Source: Methanomassiliicoccales archaeon
Lineage (GTDB): Archaea; Thermoplasmatota; Thermoplasmata; Methanomassiliicoccales; JACIVX01
Length of the DNA stretch: 64,000 nt
Direction: 5' to 3'
Assembly: GCA_014361295.1 (NCBI GenBank)
Contig: JACIVX010000001.1
Coordinates: forward strand, 569,924 to 633,923
Of this stretch, positions 45,912-55,077 are shown piece after piece; the stretch's first letter is position 1; every line of letters begins with the position of its first letter. Made by a program: the position numbers and the translations under genes. The notes under the pieces are model-generated. The model saw only the letters and a program-made list of their open reading frames with translations, was not told where the DNA came from and ran no database searches.

Positions 45912-47855
45912 GTGGGCGTCGTACACCTTGGAAAAATGCATCTCCGCTGGTGCCGCAACTGCAATCTGCCAATACTAGAGGAAACAAGATGTGGGATTTG
46001 TGGAAAAGAGACGCATGTCGTCGATATGACGCCACCAGGCGATGTTCGCCCAGCATTTCCATATGATGTTAAGAAAATCGTGGAAATTGTCGACAAGCAG
46101 TTCGGTGTGGGATGCGGAAAGAGAGTTATTCCCGAAGGAACAATCGTTCTGCTGAATAAAGTTCCGGCGCTCGACCGTATGGATGAGGTCATTATCAACG
46201 GTGAAGTCGTTGGCGCCCTTAGATACGATATCGGGAAGGGATGGAAATTTATACTGCGCATGCCAGCTGCTAGAGCCATCGGTGATATAGCGGAACGAGG
46301 GTTCGTAATCGCTGATGATGGTACAGTTGAGTCAATTGTTGAACATCATGCGAACCTTATGGCGCCAGGAGTTCTCAAAACTGCGGAAGAGCTTCAGGTT
46401 GGAGATGAAGTCGTTGTCTTAACAAAAGATCGTCACGCATTTGCAACAGGCACGGCTCGTATGTCTGGAAAGGAGATGATAAAGAAAGGAAGAGGGGTAG
46501 CGGTCAAAGTGAGGTGGGCTGAAAGGCCTCGGGAACATTCTTCGCAAGCTAAAAAAACAAATTGGTCAGACGTTTTGAAAGCTAATGAAGCAGTCATTTC
46601 GAGAAGGGTTAATGAAGCGACGAGATTTATAAGAGAGGTTGTTGAAAAGAATCGTCTTCCCTGCGCTGTTTCATTTTCTGGCGGAAAGGATAGCCTCGCG
46701 TGCCTGTTGCTCACAATCGACGCAGGCTTTAGATTTCCCATACTTTTTATTGACACAGGTCTCGAGTTTGAAGAGACCGTTCATCATGTTTTGGAGATAG
46801 CTAAGAAATATGATCTTAAAGTAATTATCGAAAAGGCGAGTGAAAATGCTTTCTACGGACATCTCGATATTTTTGGACCGCCAGGAAGAGATTACAGGTG
46901 GTGCTGCAAGACAAATAAGCTCGGTCCTACGGTGAAGGCAATCACGAAATATTTTCCCGAAGGGCTCCTTTCATTCATCGGCCAGAGGAGATATGAGTCG
47001 GAGAGCAGGGCGGAAAAGGATCGTGTATGGAAGAATCCATGGACGCCTGGTCAAATTGGAGCGTCGCCGATCCAGGATTGGACAGCCTTGCATGTGTGGC
47101 TTTATATCTTTTCGAAGGGTGAAAAATATAATCCATGGTATGAAAGGGGGCTCGATCGAATCGGATGCTACCTCTGCCCAGCCTCAGATTTGTCCGAATT
47201 AGAAATCGTTGAAAGGAATTGTGAGTTGTACAAGAAATGGAAAGATTACCTCTATAATTATGCCTTGAAGAAGGGGTTTGAGACGGATTGGGTCGATCTC
47301 GGGCTGTGGCGATGGAAAAGGATTCCACAATCGATTATTGATGAGCTCAAACGCCTTGGCAAGGAAGATGCACTCCGGCAACAACATGATACCAATGAAG
47401 CCGAGCGGTTGAGAGCAACACAGAGGGGCTTGACACTCATCATGCAGGAGGGGTATTCGCCGTGCATCAAAGGTTACAGTGCTGAGGGTATCTTCAACAA
47501 ACCTCTGAATTTCGTGGCGGTTTGCAACCTGCTCAACATCGTTGGAGAGGTTGACATCGACTCTGAGGGAAATTTCTGTCGAGTTAATGATGTGATCGTG
47601 ATGAAAGAGGGGGCGATTATTGCGAAGGGACAAAGCCCCGATGAAATAAAAGAAAATGTGGAAAAGGTGCGCCAAGCAGTAGTCAAGGCCATGGAGTGCG
47701 TCGGGTGCGGAGTATGCATCGCAAGATGCAACAAGGGTGCACTCATGCTCGAGCAGGATCACATTCGAATTCTTCCAGACAGATGCGTTCACTGCGGAAA
47801 TTGTATCGAACCGTGTCCTGCACTCAGCTTTGGCGACTCCGCTTTCGAATTCTAA
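45912..47855 (+). CDS. PUA-PAPS reductase-ferredoxin fusion protein
   Basis: The 647-residue protein has, in order, a zinc motif (WCRNCN...CGIC), a PUA RNA-binding domain (about 90-210) and a PP-loop ATPase with SFSGGKDSLACL and a PAPS-reductase-like RWCCKTNKLGP. A [4Fe-4S]-like CYLCPASD follows, and two ferredoxin motifs (CVGCGVCIARC, CVHCGNCIEPCP) form the C-terminus. This architecture is known from methanogens lacking sulfate assimilation. The PUA domain suggests RNA as the substrate, so it may thiolate or otherwise modify RNA rather than reduce PAPS. The start at GTG 45912 keeps the MGVVHLGK entry. No other sulfur-assimilation gene is nearby. Confidence 0.86.
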   Translation: MGVVHLGKMHLRWCRNCNLPILEETRCGICGKETHVVDMTPPGDVRPAFPYDVKKIVEIVDKQFGVGCGKRVIPEGTIVLLNKVPALDRMDEVIINGEVVGALRYDIGKGWKFILRMPAARAIGDIAERGFVIADDGTVESIVEHHANLMAPGVLKTAEELQVGDEVVVLTKDRHAFATGTARMSGKEMIKKGRGVAVKVRWAERPREHSSQAKKTNWSDVLKANEAVISRRVNEATRFIREVVEKNRLPCAVSFSGGKDSLACLLLTIDAGFRFPILFIDTGLEFEETVHHVLEIAKKYDLKVIIEKASENAFYGHLDIFGPPGRDYRWCCKTNKLGPTVKAITKYFPEGLLSFIGQRRYESESRAEKDRVWKNPWTPGQIGASPIQDWTALHVWLYIFSKGEKYNPWYERGLDRIGCYLCPASDLSELEIVERNCELYKKWKDYLYNYALKKGFETDWVDLGLWRWKRIPQSIIDELKRLGKEDALRQQHDTNEAERLRATQRGLTLIMQEGYSPCIKGYSAEGIFNKPLNFVAVCNLLNIVGEVDIDSEGNFCRVNDVIVMKEGAIIAKGQSPDEIKENVEKVRQAVVKAMECVGCGVCIARCNKGALMLEQDHIRILPDRCVHCGNCIEPCPALSFGDSAFEF

Positions 47856-47914
47856 GTCTCAGTCATATTTATGCAGAGATCTTCGACCAACGCGAGACCA
47901 GATTGCCTCCACGC

Positions 47915-49096
47915 TCAACGCACAAAATCGATTCCGTCGTCGTTCGCTGAACTGTATCCTTTTGTATTCCTCCGGGGAGCAAAATCGCTGGCTAGCTTAT
48001 CCTCGTAATCGTAGTCGCTTCTTCCGAACATGTATTTCGATTTTGCACCTGTGACGATGAGGAGCACTTTGATCGTTCCCTTTAGTTCTTGTTCAATCGA
48101 GCAACCCCAGATAATTCTTGCCCTTTCATTCACACTGTTTGTGACGATCTCAGCGGCTCTCTGAGCCTCCGCAATTGTCATGTCAGGACCACCGACCACC
48201 CTGATCAGGGCACCTTTGGCATCCTTTAGGTCAATTTCACCGAGCAATGGCGATGTAAGTGCTTCCTTAACCGCTGCTTCGACTCGATCATCCTCATCAT
48301 CGGATTCGCCGATGCCAACGAATGAAATTCCTCCTTCTCTCATAACAGTCTGGATATCGCTGTAATCAAGGTTCACCAGTCCCGGTTTCGTGATGATCTC
48401 GGTGAGACCTTTCATTGTCTGCATTAAGACCTCATCGGCCACCTTGAACGCTGCATCAATCGGGAGTTTCGGAACGAGCTCCAGAAGCTTGTCATTCGGT
48501 ATGACGATCGTCGTGTCGCAGACACGTCTCAACTTATCGAGACCCGCAAGTGCGTTTTCCATTCTAACCGTTCCTTCAGCTTTGAACGGTAATGTAACAA
48601 CGCCGATTGTCAGGGCTTGAAGCGATTCCTTGGCGATTCTTGCAACAAAATGCGCTGCTCCAGTACCTGTTCCACCACCCAAACCAGCAGTGACGAAAAC
48701 GATGTGTGCCCCTCTCAGATACTCTCTGATTTCGAGCTCATTCTCCCTCGCCGCTTGTTCACCAACTTCCGGTATTGCGCCGGCGCCAAGTCCCCTTGTT
48801 GCAGTTCTTCCTATGAGAATCTTCTTTGGCGCACGAATTGTCAGGAGATGCTTTGCATCAGTGTTAATTGCACATAGCTGCGCTCCACTGATGCCAGCGT
48901 CGACGCATCGATTGATTGTGTTTGACCCACCTCCACCGCAACCGATGATCTTGATACAGACATCCATCTGAGCCGCGATCTTACGCAGCTCTTCATCGAT
49001 ATCCGAAGATACATTTACGGCCCCTTGACCAATCTGCTGGTCACCATTTACAGATTTCGATACCGCTAAAGCGTGCTTCACTAATGAATTCACCAT
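47915..49096 (-). CDS. ftsZ: Cell division protein FtsZ
   Basis: The 393-residue tubulin-like GTPase has [12 protein letters not shown], the tubulin signature GGGTGTGA, the NALAGLDKL region, and the synergy loop [11 protein letters not shown]. The C-terminus ends DDGIDFVR, like archaeal FtsZ1. It forms the division ring. ATG 49096 is supported by a GAGGGATG site and a TATA box at 49135-49142; a longer frame to 49306 adds 70 residues with no FtsZ similarity. It follows the helical-repeat gene on the same strand. Confidence 0.96.
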   Translation of the reverse strand: MVNSLVKHALAVSKSVNGDQQIGQGAVNVSSDIDEELRKIAAQMDVCIKIIGCGGGGSNTINRCVDAGISGAQLCAINTDAKHLLTIRAPKKILIGRTATRGLGAGAIPEVGEQAARENELEIREYLRGAHIVFVTAGLGGGTGTGAAHFVARIAKESLQALTIGVVTLPFKAEGTVRMENALAGLDKLRRVCDTTIVIPNDKLLELVPKLPIDAAFKVADEVLMQTMKGLTEIITKPGLVNLDYSDIQTVMREGGISFVGIGESDDEDDRVEAAVKEALTSPLLGEIDLKDAKGALIRVVGGPDMTIAEAQRAAEIVTNSVNERARIIWGCSIEQELKGTIKVLLIVTGAKSKYMFGRSDYDYEDKLASDFAPRRNTKGYSSANDDGIDFVR

Positions 49097-49134
49097 GAGT
49101 GCATCCCTCGTTTTACGATAAGCTGCAACTGGAA

Positions 49135-49142
49135 TATAAATA
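49135..49142 (-). promoter_or_regulatory. TATA box of ftsZ
   Basis: The minus strand has TATTTATA; a start 25 bases on gives an 18-base leader with the GAGGGATG ribosome site. Confidence 0.55.
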
Positions 49143-49265
49143 TTGCGTAAGACCAGTTTGATGACTACTTGTGCTACCCTCGTGCGACTCCTGATATGTA
49201 CACTGCTGTGCCTTATCAAGGCTTTTCGGAACAATCTCAGATCAGATGAAAGAAAAACTGAGTTT

Positions 49266-50420
49266 TCAACCGATAATATGCATAACAATTTCAGGCCACA
49301 TAACAAGATGAATGCTTGGTGCCCCTTCGAACTGTCTATAGTATTTCTGATAGATTTCCTCAGCGGAAGATGGCATAAGAGCCGATGCCAGCTTCAGACA
49401 AACGATGCCTATGATATATATGGTAAAAAGAGCAGATGGTTCCTTTTCTTCGACGCGTTTCTTGCAACTCTCCTCAAAGAATTCGAGGAATTCATCCTCT
49501 AGAAAGGATCGCAACATCTCGATGGCGCTCATTTTGTTACCAGAAACTGTCGCTGAGGTGACAGAGTCTATCAACTCGTGCAACCTTGAAATCGCCCAAA
49601 CATCGACACCGGCGAGGTCTGACGGTTTCATCTCGGGTCTTTCCTTGATAGAGTCACTGACAGTTCTTCCAATCCTCAAAAGCTCATTCCTCACCGTCGC
49701 CTCCTTCATTCTTTCCTCAATAATCTCCCTTGTTTCGTCGTAAGTTCTTGATCTGCTTGCTCTCACCGCCTTTTTTAAAGGTTCTTCAATTGCACCGCTG
49801 AAGACGCCCATTCGTGAGAGATCAGGTGCCATTCTGAGAATATCGACAACGTAGGCACGGAGTTGCTCGGCGCTCCGATACCTATGTTTCACGAAATCAA
49901 GGCATGCAGCAATGTCCTTGACGGCTTCAATCACTTCACCATCAAGAAAGGTCGACTTTGAAACTTCTACCAGCGCTTCAATATCATCAACTGGTATCTC
50001 CTTATTTCTCGCCATTGCGATGAGCAGCATTGTCTGCTCGTAAAATGACGCGTATGTGATCGCGTGAAATCCGACGTGCTCTCCGAGAAATGACAGTACC
50101 GCTCTGCGAACGTCTCTGCTCGGATGAATGATATTATTGAGAACAGCATCCATCCCGACGCGAGATTTCGTGATTTCAGACAAACAATGTCTCACGCCCA
50201 TCCGAACTTTTTGATCAGGATTGTGATAAAACTTCAAGAGAATTGCAACCATCTCATAAGGATCCTTGGTGCCATGGCGTAATATTCGTTTTTCCATGCG
50301 CCTTCTTTCGGCCGCCAGTGGAGATTTAAAAGACCGGACAAGGATTTTTTCGATTCTCATCCCCTCGGTCACTCTCTTCTGAGGAGACACGAACAGTCGA
50401 CGTAAAGAAAAGCGCGCCAT
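49266..50420 (-). CDS. Helical-repeat (HEAT-like) protein of unknown function
   Basis: I do not recognise a named family. The 384-residue sequence is predicted by eye to be almost all helix, with spaced hydrophobic pairs in the region 55-190 (for example VRMGVRHCLSEITKS and DVRRAVLSFLGEHVG) that look like HEAT repeats. A basic N-terminus precedes them (MARFSLRRLFVSPQKR). The C-terminal 60 residues contain a hydrophobic stretch, FTIYIIGIVCLKLASALM, that could be one membrane helix. The start has a TATA-like ACATATAAG (50437-50445) upstream. It lies just before ftsZ on the same strand, but ftsZ has its own promoter. A scaffolding role is a guess only. Confidence 0.65.
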   Translation of the reverse strand: MARFSLRRLFVSPQKRVTEGMRIEKILVRSFKSPLAAERRRMEKRILRHGTKDPYEMVAILLKFYHNPDQKVRMGVRHCLSEITKSRVGMDAVLNNIIHPSRDVRRAVLSFLGEHVGFHAITYASFYEQTMLLIAMARNKEIPVDDIEALVEVSKSTFLDGEVIEAVKDIAACLDFVKHRYRSAEQLRAYVVDILRMAPDLSRMGVFSGAIEEPLKKAVRASRSRTYDETREIIEERMKEATVRNELLRIGRTVSDSIKERPEMKPSDLAGVDVWAISRLHELIDSVTSATVSGNKMSAIEMLRSFLEDEFLEFFEESCKKRVEEKEPSALFTIYIIGIVCLKLASALMPSSAEEIYQKYYRQFEGAPSIHLVMWPEIVMHIIG

Positions 50421-50662
50421 GTTGTCAAATCCAATACATATAAGAAAATACTAGAATCTTTCTAGCAGGTTGATTAGAATAAGGTTGAGAAAATGGATCG
50501 CGATAATTGCAAGAGGAAATAGAGGTCCTTCTCGCTCGCTTTCAAAACACTATTTTTGACCCACCTGGGTCATTATGGATTTTGAAAACTGTATAGAAAA
50601 AGCTTTTATGGTGTCTCTTCGATTATACTCTTGGTAGGCGCTCGTAGAGAGTGTGGATTAAG

Positions 50663-51022
50663 ATGGGTGAATTATCACAGATACGCAGTGTTTTGGATGA
50701 CATTAAGAATCTCGATCATGTATTGGACGTTTCTCTTATCTCAAGAGGTGGAATGTATATTACCGGCGATCCTCCGAGAGGTGTACATCAGGAAACATTT
50801 GCGGCCATGTCCGCGATTATTATTGGCGCGGCGGAGACGACATCCGCAGAACTAAAAGACACGTTGAACAAAGTGGTGCTGCAGCTTTCGAATAGAAATC
50901 TGATTTTAACTGGTGCTGGACCGCGTTATTTGCTCGTAGTGGCAACGGATGCATCGGCAGATGTGAACAAAATCGCCAACGATGCCAAAGAAATAATTTC
51001 GAAAATTGAGTTAACGCTCTAA
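50663..51022 (+). CDS. Roadblock/LC7 domain protein
   Basis: The 119-residue protein has the roadblock/LC7 shape: a helix (SQIRSVLDDIKNL), then LDVSLISRGGMYI, the helix FAAMSAIIIGAAET, then the strand NLILTGAGPRYLLVVAT and a final helix. Such proteins regulate Ras-like GTPases of the MglA type. No small GTPase is adjacent. I chose ATG 50663; GTG 50651 is possible. The gene has a TATA-like CTTTTATGG upstream near 50604-50612. It converges with the PHP gene. Confidence 0.75.
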   Translation: MGELSQIRSVLDDIKNLDHVLDVSLISRGGMYITGDPPRGVHQETFAAMSAIIIGAAETTSAELKDTLNKVVLQLSNRNLILTGAGPRYLLVVATDASADVNKIANDAKEIISKIELTL

Positions 51023-51682
51023 TTACAATCTTCTCATGCCTCTCGCGATCCATTCGGAAATGCATTTTGCGCCGTAACTGAGGGAATCTGAAAATTTTCT
51101 CGATGCGCCTTCGGCTCTCGTCGTTCTGTTGAGAATTTCCCTGACGAGATCGTCGGCAGTTTCGCAATGATCTGGAAAGAGTGTATATCCCTTTCCTATG
51201 TGAGATAGCGAATGCGCATCGCTTCCACCAGTCTCACCGCAATCGACAATTTCAAGAAGTCTTTTCGCTTTAGAATTTGACCTTGACGACGATCGTGCGT
51301 TAATCGTCTCGATCGCGTCGAATTTCTTGCCAATAATTTCTTTTCTTCCAAGCCCCGACCACAAACGATAAGGATGCGGTGCGACAGCGATGCCCCCATG
51401 ATCATGGATCAGGTCGATCGTCTCTTCGACGCTTTTTCCGCGCGGAATAATTTCTCTTACGTTATACGCAATCACATGTCCCCCGCTGCTTGTAATCTCA
51501 ACACCTGGCAGTATAATGACATCATTCTGTTTGATCGTAAGTGCTTGATTCGTGCCTTCAAGAGAATTGTGATCGACGATCGAAACAGCACGAATGCAGA
51601 GAGCCCTACATTTTTCAAGAATCGCTTCGACCTTCAGATTACAATCGCCAGAATAAATTGAATGAACATGGAGGTCGGCCAT
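51023..51682 (-). CDS. PHP-domain metal-dependent phosphoesterase 1
   Basis: The 219-residue protein has the PHP motifs DLHVHSIYSGD, IVDHN, GVEITSSGGHVIAY, APHPYR and GGSDAHS, with the His and Asp metal ligands in order. Single-domain PHP proteins hydrolyse nucleotide phosphates (e.g. 3',5'-bisphosphate or RNA ends). Its ATG overlaps the metG stop as TGATG, suggesting coupled expression with tRNA charging. It is a paralogue of the protein at 60155; both share VEETIDLI and the AIETINA stretch. Confidence 0.85.
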   Translation of the reverse strand: MADLHVHSIYSGDCNLKVEAILEKCRALCIRAVSIVDHNSLEGTNQALTIKQNDVIILPGVEITSSGGHVIAYNVREIIPRGKSVEETIDLIHDHGGIAVAPHPYRLWSGLGRKEIIGKKFDAIETINARSSSRSNSKAKRLLEIVDCGETGGSDAHSLSHIGKGYTLFPDHCETADDLVREILNRTTRAEGASRKFSDSLSYGAKCISEWIARGMRRL

Positions 51683-53898
51683 CATCTAATTAATGCTCCG
51701 TTCTCGATGTCTCCGTCCACGGTGATCAGAATGCCATTGTCTGTCAAAAGTGGCAAGGCAATCGAGGCGTCTGGAGATGGCAGAAAGACCGCGATCTTGC
51801 TACCTTTCTTGAGAACGTCGTTCCTCATTTCGATCTTCACGGGTCTGCCGATATCTATCGTCCTCGAGTCAATGACCTGGCCAACAACGAGCCTCAACTT
51901 TTGAAAATCAGAGAATGGCAAAACTCGATCAGACGGATTCATGCCAGAATTAACTGGTGTACCCGCTGGAACATCCTCTGCAGGCGTAAGAAGAATAACT
52001 TTGTTGGAATGTTCCGCCGCTAACAACATTCCCTGAGATTCAACACCTCTCAATTTGGCAGGCTGCAGATTTGTCACAACAACGATTTTTTTTCCAACAA
52101 GTTCGTTCTTGTCATACTGACCCTTCAAACCGGCAACGAGCCTTATTCTCTTTCCAACATCAACCTCGAGAACATACAACTTATCGGCGTTTGGATGATC
52201 CGCAGCACTGATGATCTGACCAACCTTCAAATTCAATTTTTCGAACTCTTTAAACATTGTCATATCCTCCTCAATTTCGATCTTTGAAAACAGCGGGCGA
52301 GGCTCCCTCAACTTCTGACCTGGAACAACAGGGATAAAAATCCAATCCCATCCTTTACTCAAGAGGCTTTCCTCATAACCCAACAAAGCCCAAAGATCAG
52401 AAGCCGAACGGGGCAAGAACGGATAGGATAAAATAGCGAGCGCTTTGACGATCTCGAGATTTAGATTAAGAACGGACCCGCATCGATCTCTATCCTGTTT
52501 CAGAAGAGCCCAGGGCGCGACGCTATCGAAAAATCTGTTTCCGAATTGAGCGAGATCCATCACCGCTTTTAGCGCTTTTTTGAACTGGCAGGTTGAGAGA
52601 TACTGGTCGACTTCATTAACCGCGAAAGAAATCGCATCGGTGACTTTCCTCCGTTCCTCATCAACGCCATGGCACGCAGGAATCGATCCAAAGTTACGAT
52701 AAGTGAAGCTTAGAACTCTATGGTAGTAGTTCCCTAGCGTAGCCACGAGTTCGTTATTTGTTTTCGCTTCAAAATCATCCCAGTCGAATTCACTGTCCCG
52801 ATTTTCCGGCATATTTGCAGCCAAATAATATCTAATGATGTCTGGGTCAAAACGAGAGAGCATGTTGGGAATATCGATGCTTACCCCCCGGCTCTTCGAA
52901 AACTTCTCTCCCTTAAAAGTGAGATATTCATTTGCAGGAACATCATACGGAAGGTTGAGACCACCATATCCCATCAAAATAGCCGGCCAGATAATCGTAT
53001 GGAACGGAATATTATCTTTTCCGAGGAAGTAATAGTGCTTCGCATCTGGATCCGTCCAAAATTCTTTCCACTTCTCTGGATTTCCTGTTCCCTTGGCCCA
53101 CTCAATCGATGCCGAGAGATATCCGATGACGGCCTCAAACCAGACATAAATTACCTTGTTTTCCCAGCCAGGCAGCGGGACGCTCACTCCCCAGGTCATG
53201 TCACGGGTGATGGGCCTATCATTCAATCCGGCCTCAAGCCAGTTCTTTGTAAATGTCTGGACATTAGGCTTCCAGTGGGTTTTACTGCTCACATAATTTA
53301 GAAGAGATTCGTTGAACGCGCTAAGCCTGAAGAAATAATGTTCCGTTTCCTTCAGTACCGGTGGCGAAGAGCAAATCGTACAAACCGCATCATTAAGTTC
53401 ACCAGGCAGAAATGTGGTACCGCATCTATCGCACTGGTCACCCCTCGCCTTTTCGTATCCGCAGTTTCTGCATCGCCCCTCTACATATCTATCTGGAAGG
53501 AATCTCCCGCATTTTTCGCAGTAATATTGCAGTGTTTCCTTCTTGTAAAGATGTCCCTTTTCGAGAAGCCGGAGAAAAACGTCGTGCACGACGGCAAAAT
53601 GATTTTCAGTATGAGTTTTTGTAAAAAGATCAAAGGTGATGAACATACCTCTGATCGCCTCTGAATTAATCTGGTGATATCTTTCCGCAATTTCTTCCGG
53701 GGAAACACCTTCTTTTTCGGCTTTGACTGTAACTGGCGTTCCATGTTGATCCGATCCAGAGACCATAAGGACTTCATTACCTTTCAATCTGTGATACTTA
53801 GCGAAAATGTCACCTGGCAGTAACGAACCCGCAACATGTCCTAGATGTATCGGACTGTTGGAATAAGGCCACGCAGTGCAAACCAGGATCCTAGCCAT
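51682..53898 (-). CDS. metG: Methionyl-tRNA synthetase
   Basis: The 738-residue class I synthetase has the HIGH motif (PIHLGH), KMSKS as KFSKS, and two zinc knuckles (CEKC...CRNC, CDRC...CTIC) in the connective region. An EMAP-type tRNA-binding domain (about 550-655; FEKLNLKVGQI, VTNLQPAKLRGVESQGM) follows. A further 75 residues resemble a second, degraded copy of that domain (FQKLRLVVGQVI, KKGSKIAVF, ENGALIR), which I have not seen in standard MetG. ATG 53898 is chosen since MARILVCTAWPYSN is the usual start; a longer frame to 53943 contains the TATA-like TTAAAT. Confidence 0.95.
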   Translation of the reverse strand: MARILVCTAWPYSNSPIHLGHVAGSLLPGDIFAKYHRLKGNEVLMVSGSDQHGTPVTVKAEKEGVSPEEIAERYHQINSEAIRGMFITFDLFTKTHTENHFAVVHDVFLRLLEKGHLYKKETLQYYCEKCGRFLPDRYVEGRCRNCGYEKARGDQCDRCGTTFLPGELNDAVCTICSSPPVLKETEHYFFRLSAFNESLLNYVSSKTHWKPNVQTFTKNWLEAGLNDRPITRDMTWGVSVPLPGWENKVIYVWFEAVIGYLSASIEWAKGTGNPEKWKEFWTDPDAKHYYFLGKDNIPFHTIIWPAILMGYGGLNLPYDVPANEYLTFKGEKFSKSRGVSIDIPNMLSRFDPDIIRYYLAANMPENRDSEFDWDDFEAKTNNELVATLGNYYHRVLSFTYRNFGSIPACHGVDEERRKVTDAISFAVNEVDQYLSTCQFKKALKAVMDLAQFGNRFFDSVAPWALLKQDRDRCGSVLNLNLEIVKALAILSYPFLPRSASDLWALLGYEESLLSKGWDWIFIPVVPGQKLREPRPLFSKIEIEEDMTMFKEFEKLNLKVGQIISAADHPNADKLYVLEVDVGKRIRLVAGLKGQYDKNELVGKKIVVVTNLQPAKLRGVESQGMLLAAEHSNKVILLTPAEDVPAGTPVNSGMNPSDRVLPFSDFQKLRLVVGQVIDSRTIDIGRPVKIEMRNDVLKKGSKIAVFLPSPDASIALPLLTDNGILITVDGDIENGALIR

Positions 53899-54582
53899 AT
53901 GGAACGAGGGTGAATGAATCACATAGGATTTAAGTTTGATCATTTACAAATCGGCGATTAATATGAGAGCCAGACTGGTGTACCACATTCAAGAAGAACG
54001 ATAACGATGCTTATTTTGGTAGTTTCAACTAGTATAGTGAAGCGAAATGAAAAAAACAGCGATATTTTGACGGGAAGGGTTCTGAATAATAGCATCGCGA
54101 AAGGAATTATCAAAATTACTTTAGATCCCAAGACTTCTGGTGATGATACCGATATGCTGTGGTAGACGGGCTGAGGATTTCTCAGTCATATTTCTTATCC
54201 TCCGAACACTGGTTATTAAGGGACGTATCAATTCGTTTCCGGTCTTGTTCTCAAACGAGTTTAAATGATAAACAGAAGTCACTTATTGCTACGATTCACC
54301 AAAGAAATCGTTGTTTTCGTTATTTATTGCATTTTTCATTTTCATTATTCTTTCCAATGGATTTTCACCGTATTGCAAGATGACCATCTGAATAACGACC
54401 CTTCGGAAGTGCGGCTAAATGAAATCTTACTGCAGGAAATTTCTCAACTCTTCTCATATATGTTCTTCGCATTGACGCCAAGGAAAATGTTTACGTCAAT
54501 GCGAACTTTTCTTATTTAATTGTGCCCCACCAAGTTAGGTGCATCATACGCCCAGCTGATCGACAAATCCGTTTTTCACATT
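53899..54582. other. Gene-poor region between metG and the MGMT-like gene
   Basis: About 680 bases contain no supported gene. The stretch holds the metG promoter at its left end and one strong inverted repeat (54466-54505) at its right. A GTGATGA...CTGA pattern at 54139-54175 recalls box C/D RNA, but the full set of boxes is not present. The rest is AT-rich and unexplained. Confidence 0.45.
54466..54505. repeat. 12-base perfect inverted repeat with a 16-base loop
   Basis: The arm TTCGCATTGACG at 54466-54477 is exactly complementary to CGTCAATGCGAA at 54494-54505. It is followed on the plus strand by CTTTTCTTATTTAATT. As an RNA it would form a stable hairpin. It lies 77 bases beyond the stop of the leftward MGMT-like gene. 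It could be a 3' processing or termination hairpin, a protein-binding site, or the mark of a lost mobile element. Confidence 0.6.
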
Positions 54583-55077
54583 TTATTGAACCAAGAAGTC
54601 CTGATAGTTTTCAACCGCGTATTTTTTCCCCTTCCGCGTTACCGTGAATCCTTCTTTTTCCAGCAGTTTTTTGTGCGCCTCTGCTCCACCGGGATATTTC
54701 TCATTCAAGAGCCCGTCCGCCTTCAATGTACGCCAATACGGAATACGGAGACTCTTACCTTCCCTAGCAGCTTCTTCAGCCGCATTTGCTGCTACCATAA
54801 TGAAGATTCCTGTTGTGAGAGAGCAACAGGCCCTGACTTTGTGTTTTTCTGCGATTTTCTTGCAGATTTCAACAATGGTGATTAATTTTCCCTTCGGCAC
54901 TTTTTTCATTATTTCGACGACTTCGCTCGGGTTAACGAGAACGACTTCATCTCCTACCTCAGCTCCCATCTTGTGAACGGCGTTGTAACAGGGGAACTTC
55001 TTCTCCAGTTTCAAAACCTTTGGAAAACCATCTTTGTCCGCCAGCTTCTCCTGCCAAGATTTCCTCTTGTAACTCAT
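54583..55077 (-). CDS. MGMT/alkyltransferase-like DNA-binding protein
   Basis: The 164-residue protein matches, in its middle and C-terminal parts, the Ada/ATL fold: VPKGKLITIVEICKKIAEKH for the start of the helix-turn-helix domain, IPYWRTLKADGLLNEKYPGG around the active-site loop, and HKKLLEKEGFTV. The PCHR cysteine loop of true methyltransferases is missing (the region reads PYWR), as in alkyltransferase-like proteins that bind damaged DNA without repairing it. An acidic N-terminal 40 residues is extra. It stands alone, in a gene-poor stretch. Confidence 0.78.
   Translation of the reverse strand: MSYKRKSWQEKLADKDGFPKVLKLEKKFPCYNAVHKMGAEVGDEVVLVNPSEVVEIMKKVPKGKLITIVEICKKIAEKHKVRACCSLTTGIFIMVAANAAEEAAREGKSLRIPYWRTLKADGLLNEKYPGGAEAHKKLLEKEGFTVTRKGKKYAVENYQDFLVQ

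Noticed and set aside
49097-49306. 70-residue N-terminal extension of FtsZ
   Set aside because: It has no FtsZ similarity, overlaps the upstream gene's end, and runs through the TATA box and leader of ftsZ.
54139-54175. GTGATGA...CTGA pattern resembling box C/D guide RNA
   Set aside because: Internal C' and D' boxes and a second guide region are not present with acceptable matches.
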